From the NCBI GenBank assembly GCA_947493995.1, contig CANLTJ010000005.1, positions 62,001-126,000 of the forward strand: DNA of 64,000 bases, given 5' to 3'. The notes beneath the pieces are model-generated. The model made no database searches. It had not been told where the DNA came from and worked only from the letters and a program-made list of their open reading frames with translations. Positions 7,835-16,679 of this stretch are shown here, piece by piece. The position numbers and the translations under genes were made by a program. Every line of letters begins with the position of its first letter. The stretch's first letter is position 1. The stretch comes from an uncultured Arachnia sp. (lineage in GTDB: Bacteria; Actinomycetota; Actinomycetes; Propionibacteriales; Propionibacteriaceae).

Positions 7835-9570
7835 CGTCCCCCGAACGTGGTACCGAGTTCCCCGGTTGGGAGCCCACCAACGATGATGCCCTTGAGCACC
7901 ACGTGCCCCGGCTGATGAACGATGTGTACGAGGAGCCCGGCCTGCCGGCTGTTTCCTTGGCGGAGGGCACGGATTTCCAGTACTTCTCCGACAGTTCGAC
8001 GGCCGCCTTCCGGCTGCACAGCCTCACATTCCTGAACACGCTGACGGAGACCTACCGCGACTCAGGAGACATCGCCTACGCGAAGAAGGCGCGCGAGATA
8101 GCACTTCGCTGGCTGAACACCCGCGGCACACCTGATGACTCCCCCGCCTGGCATGGGCACGCCACGGCGCTGCGCACCGGGATGTTGTCCTATCTCTGCT
8201 CAGCAGGGTTCACGCCCGAGGACGACGTGAAGGTTGCGCTTCGCGAGCATGCAGATCACCTCGCACGGGAGGAGAACTACGAGGGCGCCTGGAACCACGG
8301 ACTGGACCAGAACATCGCCCTCCTGCGCGCCAGCCGAGCGCTGCGAGAGCCTGGCTACGCAGACATCGCGAGTGTTCGGCTGGAGGAAGCAGCGACACAG
8401 TACGTGGATGAGCAGGGAGTGGTCTCCGAACAGGCACCCCACTACGCCGTCTACGTCCACAAACTGTTGGGTGTGGCGATCGATGAGCTGACGAAGTCCG
8501 GTCTGCCGATCAGTGCGGCACTGCGGCGCCGGGACCGGATTCCCGCCTTCCTGACGTGGGCGACCCGGCCCGACGGTCATGTGGTGCAGGTGGGCGATTC
8601 CCTGCTGCGACAGCCGCCTGACGACATCGCAGCAGACCTCGAAGTGCACAGCGCAACGTCCGCCTCCCTCACCTCACCTGCCTCACGACACATGGTCTAT
8701 GACGACGGGTGGGCGTTCATCCGTTCAGGTTGGGGGGAGACTCGTCCAGCGATCGAGGAATCACACCTCACGGTGCGCTACGGCACGTTTCGCCGGATCC
8801 ACGGACATCGCGACCACACCTCCATACTCTGGTTCGCCGGTGGTAGACCCATCCTGGAAGACCCGGGATTCAGCGGGTACGGAGACAAAGCTGTGCGTGA
8901 GTACGAGCAGGGCGAATCCTCCCACTCCGTTGTTTCGCTCACCGGCGCTGGCAGCTACGCGTGGTCCAGGGGGACCGATCTGCGGCAGCACAGCACGGTG
9001 GCCGGACTCCTCCCATCTGATGAGCTCCACCTCATGCATCTCGCCGGCGCACCGTACAAGGGTGTCAACCGCACTCGCTCCATCGCCTACTGGCCCGCGC
9101 TGGATGTGCTGTTGGTACGCGACGCCATCGCGGCGTCCTCGGTGATTCGGGCGCACCAGACGTGGCAGTTCGGAGCCAGCTTCGACACTGCCGACTTCTC
9201 TGACGACCGGCAGAGTGCCGTGCTGGAGGACACCCGGGGAAAAGTCTTCATACGCCAGTACCTGGCCACGGACGAGGCCATCAGCCATCGGGGATCGGTG
9301 GAGCCCATGGCCGGCTGGAGCCCCACTCTCGAGTCCCGCCGGACACCCTCCTGGTCACTGCGCTGGGCCAAGCGAGGCCAGAACGTGGGATACTTCACGT
9401 CTATCACGAGCCGGGAGGACCTGCGGGTGGAACTCGGGTCCGGAGGGCGGATCCTGGTCCATTTGTCGGAGCGAGACCCGTCACCCTTGACGGGTTTGCG
9501 TTTCGAGCCCGACGTCGGATTCCAACCGATCTCGCTTCCAGCCACCGGTCGCTGGAATCACGCGGGGTAG
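7831..9570 (+). CDS. heparinase II/III-family protein (putative polysaccharide lyase)
   Basis: A 579-residue protein. The ATG at 7831 overlaps the stop of the glycosyltransferase gene, and this start removes a 15-residue extension lacking a ribosome site. The N-terminal ~300 residues are helical (alpha/alpha-toroid-like: FLNTLTETYRDSGDIAYAKKAREIALRW, GAWNHGLDQNIALL). The C-terminal half is beta-rich, with the family region YGTFRRIHGHRDHTS carrying the H-x-H pair and ILEDPGFSGYGD. Family members cleave uronic-acid-containing glycans by beta-elimination. No signal peptide is visible, unusual for a degradative lyase, and co-transcription with a glycosyltransferase resembles glycan-synthesis loci where such proteins edit or modify the polymer. 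Convergent with the epimerase gene 46 bases downstream. Confidence 0.82.
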   Translation: MTSPERGTEFPGWEPTNDDALEHHVPRLMNDVYEEPGLPAVSLAEGTDFQYFSDSSTAAFRLHSLTFLNTLTETYRDSGDIAYAKKAREIALRWLNTRGTPDDSPAWHGHATALRTGMLSYLCSAGFTPEDDVKVALREHADHLAREENYEGAWNHGLDQNIALLRASRALREPGYADIASVRLEEAATQYVDEQGVVSEQAPHYAVYVHKLLGVAIDELTKSGLPISAALRRRDRIPAFLTWATRPDGHVVQVGDSLLRQPPDDIAADLEVHSATSASLTSPASRHMVYDDGWAFIRSGWGETRPAIEESHLTVRYGTFRRIHGHRDHTSILWFAGGRPILEDPGFSGYGDKAVREYEQGESSHSVVSLTGAGSYAWSRGTDLRQHSTVAGLLPSDELHLMHLAGAPYKGVNRTRSIAYWPALDVLLVRDAIAASSVIRAHQTWQFGASFDTADFSDDRQSAVLEDTRGKVFIRQYLATDEAISHRGSVEPMAGWSPTLESRRTPSWSLRWAKRGQNVGYFTSITSREDLRVELGSGGRILVHLSERDPSPLTGLRFEPDVGFQPISLPATGRWNHAG

Positions 9571-9616
9571 AAACAACGCGCGAGTCCGGGATCCTGGGAG
9601 CCGTCGGTTCGAGTGG

Positions 9617-10768
9617 TCACTTCGACGCCACGTCGAACTCTGGCATTCGCCTGCCGACGTTCAGCAGCTCGGCGATGGCGGCTGCAGACCGTTCCCCGGC
9701 CAGACCGTCGCCGTAGGGATTGACCGCCGCCGACATGGCCGTGTACGCCGCAGCGTCGTCGAGCAGAATGGACACCTCCTCGACGATGCGCTCGGTCAGC
9801 GTCCCGATCAGCTTGACCGTCCCCGCGTCGACGGCTTCGGGACGCTCTGTGTTGTCCCGGAGCACGAGGACCGGCTTGCCGAGGCTGGGTGCCTCTTCCT
9901 GCACGCCTCCGGAGTCGGTCAGGATCAGGTGGGACAGCTTCTGGACGTGTACGAATTCGGCATAGTCCAGTGGCTCGCACACCAGGATGTTGTGGTGGTC
10001 CTCGAAGAGCGGCAGGATCTCGTCGCGCACCTTGGGGTTCTTGTGTGCAGGGAAAACGAACACGGTGTCCGGGCGGGCTTCGGCGAGTTGCGCCACCGCC
10101 CGGCCGATCCTGCGCATGGGTTCCCCGAGGTTCTCCCGACGATGGGTGGTCAGCAGGACGATTCGTCGTTCCTCCTCCGCGAGTGCCGCGATGCGGGGAT
10201 CACTGAACGTCACCTCCTGCTCGGCGGTCCAGTGGAGGGCGTCAATGACGGTGTTGCCCACCACGCTGATGAGTGTGGGGTCGAGACCTTCGCGTAGCAG
10301 GTTGTCGCGGGACAAAGTGGTGGGGGCCAGGTGCAGTGCCGTGACCTGCGCCGCCAACTTGCGGTTGGCTTCCTCCGGGAAGGGGGAGTGGATGTCACCG
10401 GAACGCAGACCCGCCTCCAGATGCACCACGGGAATGTTGTGGTAGAAGCACGCGATGGCGGCGACCGCCACGGTTGTCGTGTCTCCCTGCACCACCACCG
10501 CGTCCGGACGGTGATCGGTCAGGACTTCGGGGAGCTCCTGCAGGATACGAGCTGCCAGCTCCGTCAGCGTCGCCCCGTCTTTGAAGACTTTCAGATCCAG
10601 ATCCGGTTCGATGCCGAACCACGCGTTCACCTGGTCCATCATTTCGCGGTGCTGACCCGTACTGACGACGATGGGCGTGAGCACCGGCGACGCTTCCAGA
10701 GCCCGGATCAGAGGCGCCATCTTTACAGCCTCAGGACGGGTGCCGTAGATGACCATGACCTGCTTCAT
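9617..10768 (-). CDS. wecB: UDP-N-acetylglucosamine 2-epimerase (non-hydrolysing)
   Basis: A 383-residue cytoplasmic enzyme interconverting UDP-GlcNAc and UDP-ManNAc, the precursor of wall teichoic acid linkage units and ManNAc-containing polysaccharides. Family motifs run throughout: N-terminal GTRPEAVKMAPLI, STGQHREMM, VQGDTTT, HLEAGLRSGD, FPEEANR, TTHRREN, TDSGGVQEEAPSLGKPVLVLR and RPEAVDAGT. The length is normal. The start at 10768 is fixed by AGGAGGAGAC just upstream. Divergent from the acetyltransferase-like gene. The fit to the family is complete; mnaA is an equivalent name. Confidence 0.96.
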   Translation of the reverse strand: MKQVMVIYGTRPEAVKMAPLIRALEASPVLTPIVVSTGQHREMMDQVNAWFGIEPDLDLKVFKDGATLTELAARILQELPEVLTDHRPDAVVVQGDTTTVAVAAIACFYHNIPVVHLEAGLRSGDIHSPFPEEANRKLAAQVTALHLAPTTLSRDNLLREGLDPTLISVVGNTVIDALHWTAEQEVTFSDPRIAALAEEERRIVLLTTHRRENLGEPMRRIGRAVAQLAEARPDTVFVFPAHKNPKVRDEILPLFEDHHNILVCEPLDYAEFVHVQKLSHLILTDSGGVQEEAPSLGKPVLVLRDNTERPEAVDAGTVKLIGTLTERIVEEVSILLDDAAAYTAMSAAVNPYGDGLAGERSAAAIAELLNVGRRMPEFDVASK

Positions 10769-10893
10769 GCCGTCTCCTCCTGAGCTGGGTGTTGGACCAC
10801 CCTATCTGTGACGGCACGCCACCACGCAGCCTCGCCCGATTACGCCCTGCCAGCCTTTCGCCCCCGTGCATCGCGGCCCGGCTGGGGCGCGAT

Positions 10894-10902
10894 TGCTAGG
10901 AT
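10894..10902 (+). promoter_or_regulatory. extended -10 element of the acetyltransferase-like gene
   Basis: TGC followed by TAGGAT (10897-10902) places a transcription start near 10909, about 13 nt before the ATG at 10922. This argues against the upstream GTG at 10808 as the start codon. Confidence 0.45.
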
Positions 10903-10921
10903 TTCCACCGACCGAGACGAA

Positions 10922-12151
10922 ATGAGACCGGAACTGTCCACGCAATCCGAACCCAGCCGTCGCAACGGGCACAGGCCCATCGACCGTGATGGTGATGCCC
11001 CACGCGAGGCGGAGGACGCGTCGGCGGGCCGCAAGCTCCCACGGGTCAACTCGCTCGATGCGCTTCGAGGTCTCCTGTTGATCGCCAGCGTCGGCGTCAA
11101 CAGCATGGTCAGCATTCCTCCGGACATCAACCACCACCCGTGGGCGGGCGTCAATCCGATCGACCTCATCTTCCCCATTTTCGTCACCATGACGGGCTGC
11201 GGAATTGCGTTCGCCTATCGCAACGGCGTGACATCGTGGCCGCGTCTGCTGCGCCGTGTGGTAGTTCTTTTCGTCCTGGGGCTCCTGTACAACGCGCTCA
11301 CCACCAACCAGTGGGACCTGGCCAGCTGGCGGATCACGGGGGTGCTCCAGCTCTATGCCGTCGTCATCGGGGTGACGTCTCTCGCACACACGTGGTTCCG
11401 GACCTGGCGAGCGTGGCTGGGCATCACGTTCATTCTGAGCATCAGCTACACCGTCATGACGGTTGCGGTGGCGAGTACCTGCCCGGGTGGTGCGCTGACG
11501 CCCGAGTGCAACCCCTCCCTGGCGGATGCGAATGCGCCGTGGAGTATGCACGTCTATCGCCAAGGCGCGCTCGGTCACGACCCCGAGGGAATGATTGCCA
11601 CGTTCGGTGCCCTGATCTCGGTGTCGGCTGGAGCCACCATCGGGCACGCGATCCTGCGTGGACACGCGCGCCGCAGCCATTCCCTCGCCAGAAGGGCGGC
11701 GCTGATCGGAGGAGTATCGACCGTGTTGGCGCTCACGGCCGCGTTCTGCGTGGCTGCACCCACCCTTTTCGCACTGGAGCCCACGCCCATCATGAAGCGC
11801 CTGTGGACGGCGCCGTTCGCCCTGTTCGTGGCGGCCGCTGTGGCTCTGGCACTTCTGGCCCTGCATGCAGTCATCGACGATCCGCGTGGGCGTCTCCATT
11901 CACGACTCCTCGGTATTTCCTATCCTCTGCTGGCGCTGGGCAAGAACAGCCTCCTGGTCTATTTCGGTTCCCACATCGTCAACGCGTGGCTGCGGGTGTT
12001 CCCGAGCACTGAGAACTGGGTGCACAGTTGGTTGGTGGAGGCGTTGGGCGGCGGCCGCGCCGCCGAGTTCGTCATACCCCTGGCGATGATCCTTGCGTGG
12101 ATGGTGCTCGCCGTCGTCCTCCACCGGCGCCGCATCTATGTGCGAGCGTGA
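10922..12151 (+). CDS. heparan-alpha-glucosaminide N-acetyltransferase-like membrane protein (DUF1624/HGSNAT type)
   Basis: A 409-residue polytopic protein of about ten helices. The first helix follows the family signature LDALRGLLLIASVGVN. A conserved luminal/extracytoplasmic loop NHHPWAGVNPIDLIFPIFV carries the His equivalent to the acetyl-carrying His of the lysosomal enzyme. Family members move acetyl groups across the membrane from cytoplasmic acetyl-CoA to glucosamine ends of glycans; in bacteria most are uncharacterised. I prefer the ATG at 10922 because an extended -10 lies just before it; a GTG at 10808 would add 38 polar residues. It lies in a cluster with an epimerase, a heparinase-like protein and a PIG-L deacetylase-like lipoprotein, which fits amino-sugar modification. 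Confidence 0.78.
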   Translation: MRPELSTQSEPSRRNGHRPIDRDGDAPREAEDASAGRKLPRVNSLDALRGLLLIASVGVNSMVSIPPDINHHPWAGVNPIDLIFPIFVTMTGCGIAFAYRNGVTSWPRLLRRVVVLFVLGLLYNALTTNQWDLASWRITGVLQLYAVVIGVTSLAHTWFRTWRAWLGITFILSISYTVMTVAVASTCPGGALTPECNPSLADANAPWSMHVYRQGALGHDPEGMIATFGALISVSAGATIGHAILRGHARRSHSLARRAALIGGVSTVLALTAAFCVAAPTLFALEPTPIMKRLWTAPFALFVAAAVALALLALHAVIDDPRGRLHSRLLGISYPLLALGKNSLLVYFGSHIVNAWLRVFPSTENWVHSWLVEALGGGRAAEFVIPLAMILAWMVLAVVLHRRRIYVRA

Positions 12152-12195
12152 CGGGGCCCCGCATGAGCTGCGCGGGACTGGCAACGGGATCGCTG

Positions 12196-13275
12196 CTACT
12201 CTCCCGGATCAGAAGCTGATGCGGCGCCGGAGAACACGAAGGTCTGGTTCTGCATGAACAACTCCTGCTGGCCCTCCCGGTCCAGCAGCCAGACGGTTTC
12301 CGCAAGCCAGCCGTAGTGGGCCTCGTGCGCCCCTCGTCTGACCGCACCTTCGACGTCGCTCTCACCCCGGAATTCGAACGCCGCATCAGCTGAGCGTTCG
12401 GACACACGCGCATTGAGCACGTTCTCCCCCGGGTCACTGCAGGTGGCGACGAGTTGCAACCCGAGCCCCAAGTCCACGGAGTCCACCACGGATGCGACGG
12501 CTTGATGATCTGCGTGAGGGTACTCGAAGCAGTCTGGATCGCCGTCGTTGTAGTAGCCGCTCACAACATAGCCATCGGGTCGTTCCGGGTCGATGCCGAA
12601 CTTCGCGGGCTGGTCCCTGAGTTGGGTCATGGCCCATTCCACCTCTGCCTCGGTCAGATTTGCGTCACCGAGGTCGAAGGCGATCAGGGCTCCTCGTTGG
12701 CGCCGGTCCAACCAGACGTCAGCACCCAGGTTGACCTGAGTGCACTGATCCCCGGATTCACGACTGCACACGACTCCGTCGTCATCGATCAGGTCGGTCA
12801 CGGTGAACCCTTCCGCGAAGTCGCCGGGGATACTGTTATCGGTCTCTGACATCTGGCGGAGGTACCCCCGGATGGAGTCCAGCCGGGCCTTGACACAGGT
12901 TTCGTCCTCCATGGCCTCAGGGGTCGGCGACGGCGGGATCTCCAGGCCCTCCTGCCAACTCTGCGCGAACCGCCCGGCGGTACAGCGCAGCGTGCGTTCG
13001 CCCCGCGTCATGAGAACGATCGCCGTGAAGTGGCTGGAGTTCTCGAGCAGGGACCACGCCTGGAACTCATCGTCGGGGTGGGGCATCGCCGCGTACACCA
13101 CAGCATCGTCGGGCACCATGTCCTGGAGCGCATCGGCGCCGGCCCCGTTCGCATCGATGCTGGGGTTCTCCGGGGGCAGCACACCGCATCCTGCCAGAGC
13201 CGCGAGCATCACGAGCGCGATGCACATGCCGAGGCTCCCGCGACGGCCCCCCGGGGGTGAACTCATGATCTTCAT
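12196..13275 (-). CDS. secreted PIG-L/LmbE-family lipoprotein (putative N-acetylglucosaminyl deacetylase)
   Basis: A 359-residue protein with a lipoprotein signal peptide (hydrophobic 17-29, lipobox LAGC, lipidated Cys at 30). The PIG-L metal site is present: MPHPDDE near residue 66 and HADHQAV near residue 256, separated by an inserted Cys-containing segment. Known family members remove acetyl groups from GlcNAc-containing small molecules or lipids using zinc (MshB, PIG-L). Export as a lipoprotein points to an external glycan or glycolipid substrate. The ribosome site is weak, and an ATG at 13266 is an alternative start. Convergent with the HGSNAT-like gene, which would catalyse the chemically opposite step. 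Confidence 0.8.
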   Translation of the reverse strand: MKIMSSPPGGRRGSLGMCIALVMLAALAGCGVLPPENPSIDANGAGADALQDMVPDDAVVYAAMPHPDDEFQAWSLLENSSHFTAIVLMTRGERTLRCTAGRFAQSWQEGLEIPPSPTPEAMEDETCVKARLDSIRGYLRQMSETDNSIPGDFAEGFTVTDLIDDDGVVCSRESGDQCTQVNLGADVWLDRRQRGALIAFDLGDANLTEAEVEWAMTQLRDQPAKFGIDPERPDGYVVSGYYNDGDPDCFEYPHADHQAVASVVDSVDLGLGLQLVATCSDPGENVLNARVSERSADAAFEFRGESDVEGAVRRGAHEAHYGWLAETVWLLDREGQQELFMQNQTFVFSGAASASDPGE

Positions 13276-13329
13276 TCAACCATGCCCGGACCATTCACCC
13301 GGGTGCTCGACTCGGCCCCGTCGATCACA

Positions 13330-15033
13330 TCATCGCTCTGCCGACAAAGCGGCGAAAAGGCCCAGTTGGGACTGCGACGACGCCTTGTGCGAGTAGAGGC
13401 TGGTCTCCAGACCCACGATGCCTGCCAGATTGTTGTCGTCGTCAATCACCTGCAGCGCCTCGTAGACGTGTCCGCCGGGACGAGCCGGCATTGAGTAATC
13501 GACAGCTTGGGGGCTCGCTGCTTCACAGCGCTTCCTGAATGCCCCGTAGTCCGTCCCCGGCACGTAGGCGGGACACAGCCCGTGACCTTCCGCCACGAGG
13601 GATGCCGCCATGTGGTGCCACACCATCTTGCCGTCGCTGGCCAGCGGGCACATGTAGGAGTGCCAGCCGTTGCCCACTCGTCCCCGGACAGCAGGCGGCG
13701 TGACGATGCACCCGGCGCTGGTCGAGACGTAATCCTGGAACCGGAACGACTGCCTGGAGTTCAGCAGTCCCGGACCACCGAGTCCTTGGGTCCACAGCGT
13801 CTTGTCCGCCCCGCCTGCGTTGTAGGGGAAGCGGGACTGTGAGACATTCGCCGGATCCACGGAGCGCGGCGGCTCCCACTGCTGCTTCGAAATCTCCGGA
13901 GCAAGGGAACGCCCGGCACCACGCGGCTGCGTTGAGCCGAACATGAACCCGATGGCATTGACGGCCCTGGGATGGGTGTGCGCGCTGAGGCGAAGCTCAC
14001 TGAAGGGCCGGCGTGGGTCGGTGGCATCGAAGTAGGTCTCGGTGATCGGACTGTTCTGCCAGTAGAGCTTGATGCTGTTGCCGTTGGCGCCGGAGATCGC
14101 CTCGTAGGTGCCGCTGCGAACAGTCGGCTGACCGATGAAGCTGCGGGCCGTGCGGACGTCGCATGCTCCGGCTGGCAACGGGTCCATGTTGAGCTGGCCG
14201 CGGTCTCGCACCTCATTGCTACTGGAACTGCAGCCCGAAGGGGGGTTCGGAATCGTCGAGCGGAACTGTGCGTAGTCGCTCTCGACGTTCATGTCGAACG
14301 TGTAGGTCCAGTAGCGCTCTCGGAAGGTACCGATCCTGCCTCCGGGGTCGAGCTCGATGTTGGAGAGGCGACCAACGCCCTGGGATCGCGATCCGGCATT
14401 GGTCTGCGTGATGAGGTTGCCGAGGGTGAAGTGTCGTCGTCCTTTCAGGAAGGCTGGGGCCGAGGTCATGGGCGGCGCGCTGGGGTGGACCACCGGTGTG
14501 CCCGGGGATGCACTGGAGCCAGCCGTGAACCGGACCATATTGTTCAGGATCCATTTGGTGACCCACCGGTATCCGGATCTTCCGGAAGCGGTGTAGGACT
14601 CGACGACGCTGGCCTGCGAGTAGGACCGACACCCATTCCGGCCGGTCGTGGGCGTGTCGCATTCCGTGCGCCACTTCCGGCCATCAGCGGCCGTCCAGGA
14701 AAGCTCACCCCCCACCACGCCATTGGCGGCGAGGGGATTGCTCTTCCACAGGCTCCGCGATGAGGCGGCATAAGTGAGGTTGTTGAACACCCACGCATTG
14801 GACTGTACGAACCGTCCATTCACCTGAGAGACCTGTGTGGCGAAGATTTCCGTTCTGCAGCGTTTCGTCCGTGAGTAGGGCTCACACGTCGTACGCCACT
14901 GCCTGCCGTTGACATTGTGCACACCGTCGGTGGTGTATATGTCCACTTCTGCCTTCGCGGGCGTTGTCACCAGCATCAGCGGAATCATCAACAAGGCCAT
15001 CATCACCGGCATTAATATTCGTGGTCTACGCAT
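13330..15033 (-). CDS. large secreted protein with N-terminal duplicated Cys domain, function unknown
   Basis: A 567-residue protein with signal peptide 1-28 (AKA|E). I chose the ATG at 15033 for the GGAGAG site upstream and the signal peptide; the frame extends further upstream without either. Residues 30-169 are a domain that also ends the 5'-nucleotidase at 30958-33351. It has two similar halves, each with G-R-x-W-x-T-x-C, R/N-x-C-R-S/T and a final W-x-x-N-N. Residues 195-567 form a second region with several Cys and aromatic residues (FRERYWTYTFDMN, SRFPYNAGGADKT, YMCPLASDGKMVWHHMAASLVAEGHGLCPAY) that I cannot assign. Probably a wall-associated or extracellular structural protein. The gene stands alone between the lipoprotein and the aldo/keto reductase. 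Confidence 0.75.
   Translation of the reverse strand: MRRPRILMPVMMALLMIPLMLVTTPAKAEVDIYTTDGVHNVNGRQWRTTCEPYSRTKRCRTEIFATQVSQVNGRFVQSNAWVFNNLTYAASSRSLWKSNPLAANGVVGGELSWTAADGRKWRTECDTPTTGRNGCRSYSQASVVESYTASGRSGYRWVTKWILNNMVRFTAGSSASPGTPVVHPSAPPMTSAPAFLKGRRHFTLGNLITQTNAGSRSQGVGRLSNIELDPGGRIGTFRERYWTYTFDMNVESDYAQFRSTIPNPPSGCSSSSNEVRDRGQLNMDPLPAGACDVRTARSFIGQPTVRSGTYEAISGANGNSIKLYWQNSPITETYFDATDPRRPFSELRLSAHTHPRAVNAIGFMFGSTQPRGAGRSLAPEISKQQWEPPRSVDPANVSQSRFPYNAGGADKTLWTQGLGGPGLLNSRQSFRFQDYVSTSAGCIVTPPAVRGRVGNGWHSYMCPLASDGKMVWHHMAASLVAEGHGLCPAYVPGTDYGAFRKRCEAASPQAVDYSMPARPGGHVYEALQVIDDDNNLAGIVGLETSLYSHKASSQSQLGLFAALSAER
14527..14946 (-). repeat. first copy of a 140-residue duplicated secreted domain
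   Basis: Codes residues 30-169 of the secreted unknown protein. It aligns end to end with residues 662-797 of the 5'-nucleotidase (for example VNGRQW, CEPYS, FNNLTY, TECDT, CRSY in the same order). Within the domain the two halves are related, each contributing two Cys. Confidence 0.8.
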
Positions 15034-15311
15034 GAGCAATACTCTCCAAGAATCCACTTCCCGACAATTCAAGAGGAGCATAGCGATCCAATTCACACCA
15101 TGTGTTCCCGGGGGCCATTTGGCTCCGCTCAAGGGTGCATCGCTGTCGTGGATCTCTTGGGGATCACGAGCTGGCGACGGTGGCGCGCAATTCGCGCGCT
15201 GCTGGCATCAGTCGGTTCGTCGTCGGCCCAGAGACGTGGAAGTGGCCCGCATCCCGGTGTGTGAAGGCGTACCGAAGCGCAGCCGAGTGTTGTTCTTCAG
15301 CCACAGCATGG

Positions 15312-15348
15312 CGGTGGGAGCAGGGTCAGTCGCCCCCCGCTCCCACCG
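15312..15348 (-). terminator. inverted repeat, probable terminator of the aldo/keto reductase gene
   Basis: CGGTGGGAGC (15312-15321) pairs perfectly with 15339-15348 across a 17-nt loop, directly after the stop of the minus-strand reductase gene (15354). No T-tract follows, so the termination role is tentative. Confidence 0.45.
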
Positions 15349-15353
15349 TGTCG

Positions 15354-16358
15354 TCAGACCAGACGCTCCTTCGGCGACTCCGTCAGTGAAGGATCCTTCT
15401 CGACGACGTCGGCAAGCGCATCGTCGATCGCCGTCATCACGTCATCGGACAGCTTCAGCCCCGAGATCTCGGCACTGGGAGCGATCTGCTCCGGTTTGGA
15501 CGCCCCGATGATGGCCGTGGCCACATTCGGATTCTGCAGGACCCACGCGATGGCGAGCTGCGCCATGGTGATGTCCAGACCGTCAGCAACCGGCTGGAGC
15601 TTCTGGACGGCGGTGAGAACCTCGTCGCGCAGCCAGCGCTCGATCATCTTCTGGCCGCCCTTCTCATCCGTCGCTCGACTGCCCTCGGGCACGGGCTGCC
15701 CGGGCTTGTACTTGCCGCTCAGCACGCCTTGGGCCATGGGTGACCACACCACCTGCGACATGCCAAGTTCCTGCGCAGTGGGGACAACCTCTTCCTCGAT
15801 GACCCGCCACAGGGCGGAGTACTGCGGCTGGTTGCTGACGAGCTGGAATCCCAGCTCCTCGGCGAGCGTGTGCCCTGCGCGCAACTGCTCGGCATCCCAC
15901 TCGCTGACGCCGATGTAGAGGGCCTTGCCCTGCCGGACGATGTCGGCGAAAGCCTGCATCGTTTCCTCAAGCGGCGTCTCATAGTCGAAGCGATGAGCCT
16001 GATAGAGATCGACGTAATCCGTCTGCAGCCGGGACAGGGAACCGTCGATGCTCTCCATGATGTGTTTGCGGGAGAGTCCGGTGTCATTCGGTCCCATGCG
16101 GCCCGTGGGGAAGTACACCTTCGTGAAGATCTCCAAGGACTCGCGGCGCTCGCCCTTGAGGGCATCCCCCAGCACTTTTTCCGCTGCGGTGTTGGCGTAG
16201 GTGTCCGCAGTGTCGAACGTGGTGATGCCAGCATCGAGGGCTGCTCTCACGCATGCGTAGGCGAGGTCATTCTCCACCTGGGATGCATGCGTCAGCCAGT
16301 TTCCGTATGTCACTGCACTAATTTTGAAGCCCGAATTTCCAAGCTTTCGATATTCCAT
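15354..16358 (-). CDS. aldo/keto reductase, potassium-channel-beta/YghZ type
   Basis: A 334-residue NADPH-dependent (beta/alpha)8 oxidoreductase. The catalytic tetrad is readable: Asp in FDTADTY, Tyr in the same motif, Lys in FTKVYF, and the His in LYQAHRFD. The C-terminal cofactor part is AIIGASKPEQI. Length and motifs match the Kv-beta/YghZ branch, which reduces aldehydes such as methylglyoxal. The start is supported by GAAAGGCCAAGG immediately upstream. It is divergent from the WhiB-family gene, and a short inverted repeat (16429-16442) lies between them. Confidence 0.92.
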   Translation of the reverse strand: MEYRKLGNSGFKISAVTYGNWLTHASQVENDLAYACVRAALDAGITTFDTADTYANTAAEKVLGDALKGERRESLEIFTKVYFPTGRMGPNDTGLSRKHIMESIDGSLSRLQTDYVDLYQAHRFDYETPLEETMQAFADIVRQGKALYIGVSEWDAEQLRAGHTLAEELGFQLVSNQPQYSALWRVIEEEVVPTAQELGMSQVVWSPMAQGVLSGKYKPGQPVPEGSRATDEKGGQKMIERWLRDEVLTAVQKLQPVADGLDITMAQLAIAWVLQNPNVATAIIGASKPEQIAPSAEISGLKLSDDVMTAIDDALADVVEKDPSLTESPKERLV

Positions 16359-16679
16359 CCTTGGCCTTTCTTGTGTGACGGCTCACTATTGCCTCAACGC
16401 TACGCGGGGCACCAAATCTCACCGGGTTCACCCTTAGGGGTGTGGCAAATCCAGCGCGACTTTGATCTACGTTGAATCGGGCCCACGAGGGGATCACTGC
16501 TCTTCCCCGAGTAACGTGGCAGCCACTTGGCATCCCTCGCTTTGCTACGACGGTGCGCACCGGCCCAAAAGCGGAAAACCTCATACCTTAGGGTCTACTG
16601 CCGCCGTCAAATGTACGGCAGACTGGGGTTACTGATCCAGCATCACTCACCGGAGTCCTGCGCCAAAGCGAAGAAAGGG
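16359..16679. other. divergent promoter region between aldo/keto reductase and whiB-like gene
   Basis: A 321-base gap with no credible gene. It contains CACCC-TTAG-GGGTG (16429-16442) and a related ACCTTAGGGT near 16588. These short near-palindromes could be sites for a MerR-type or other dimeric regulator. The frame running upstream of the whiB-like gene from 16527 lacks a ribosome site and family similarity. Confidence 0.45.
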
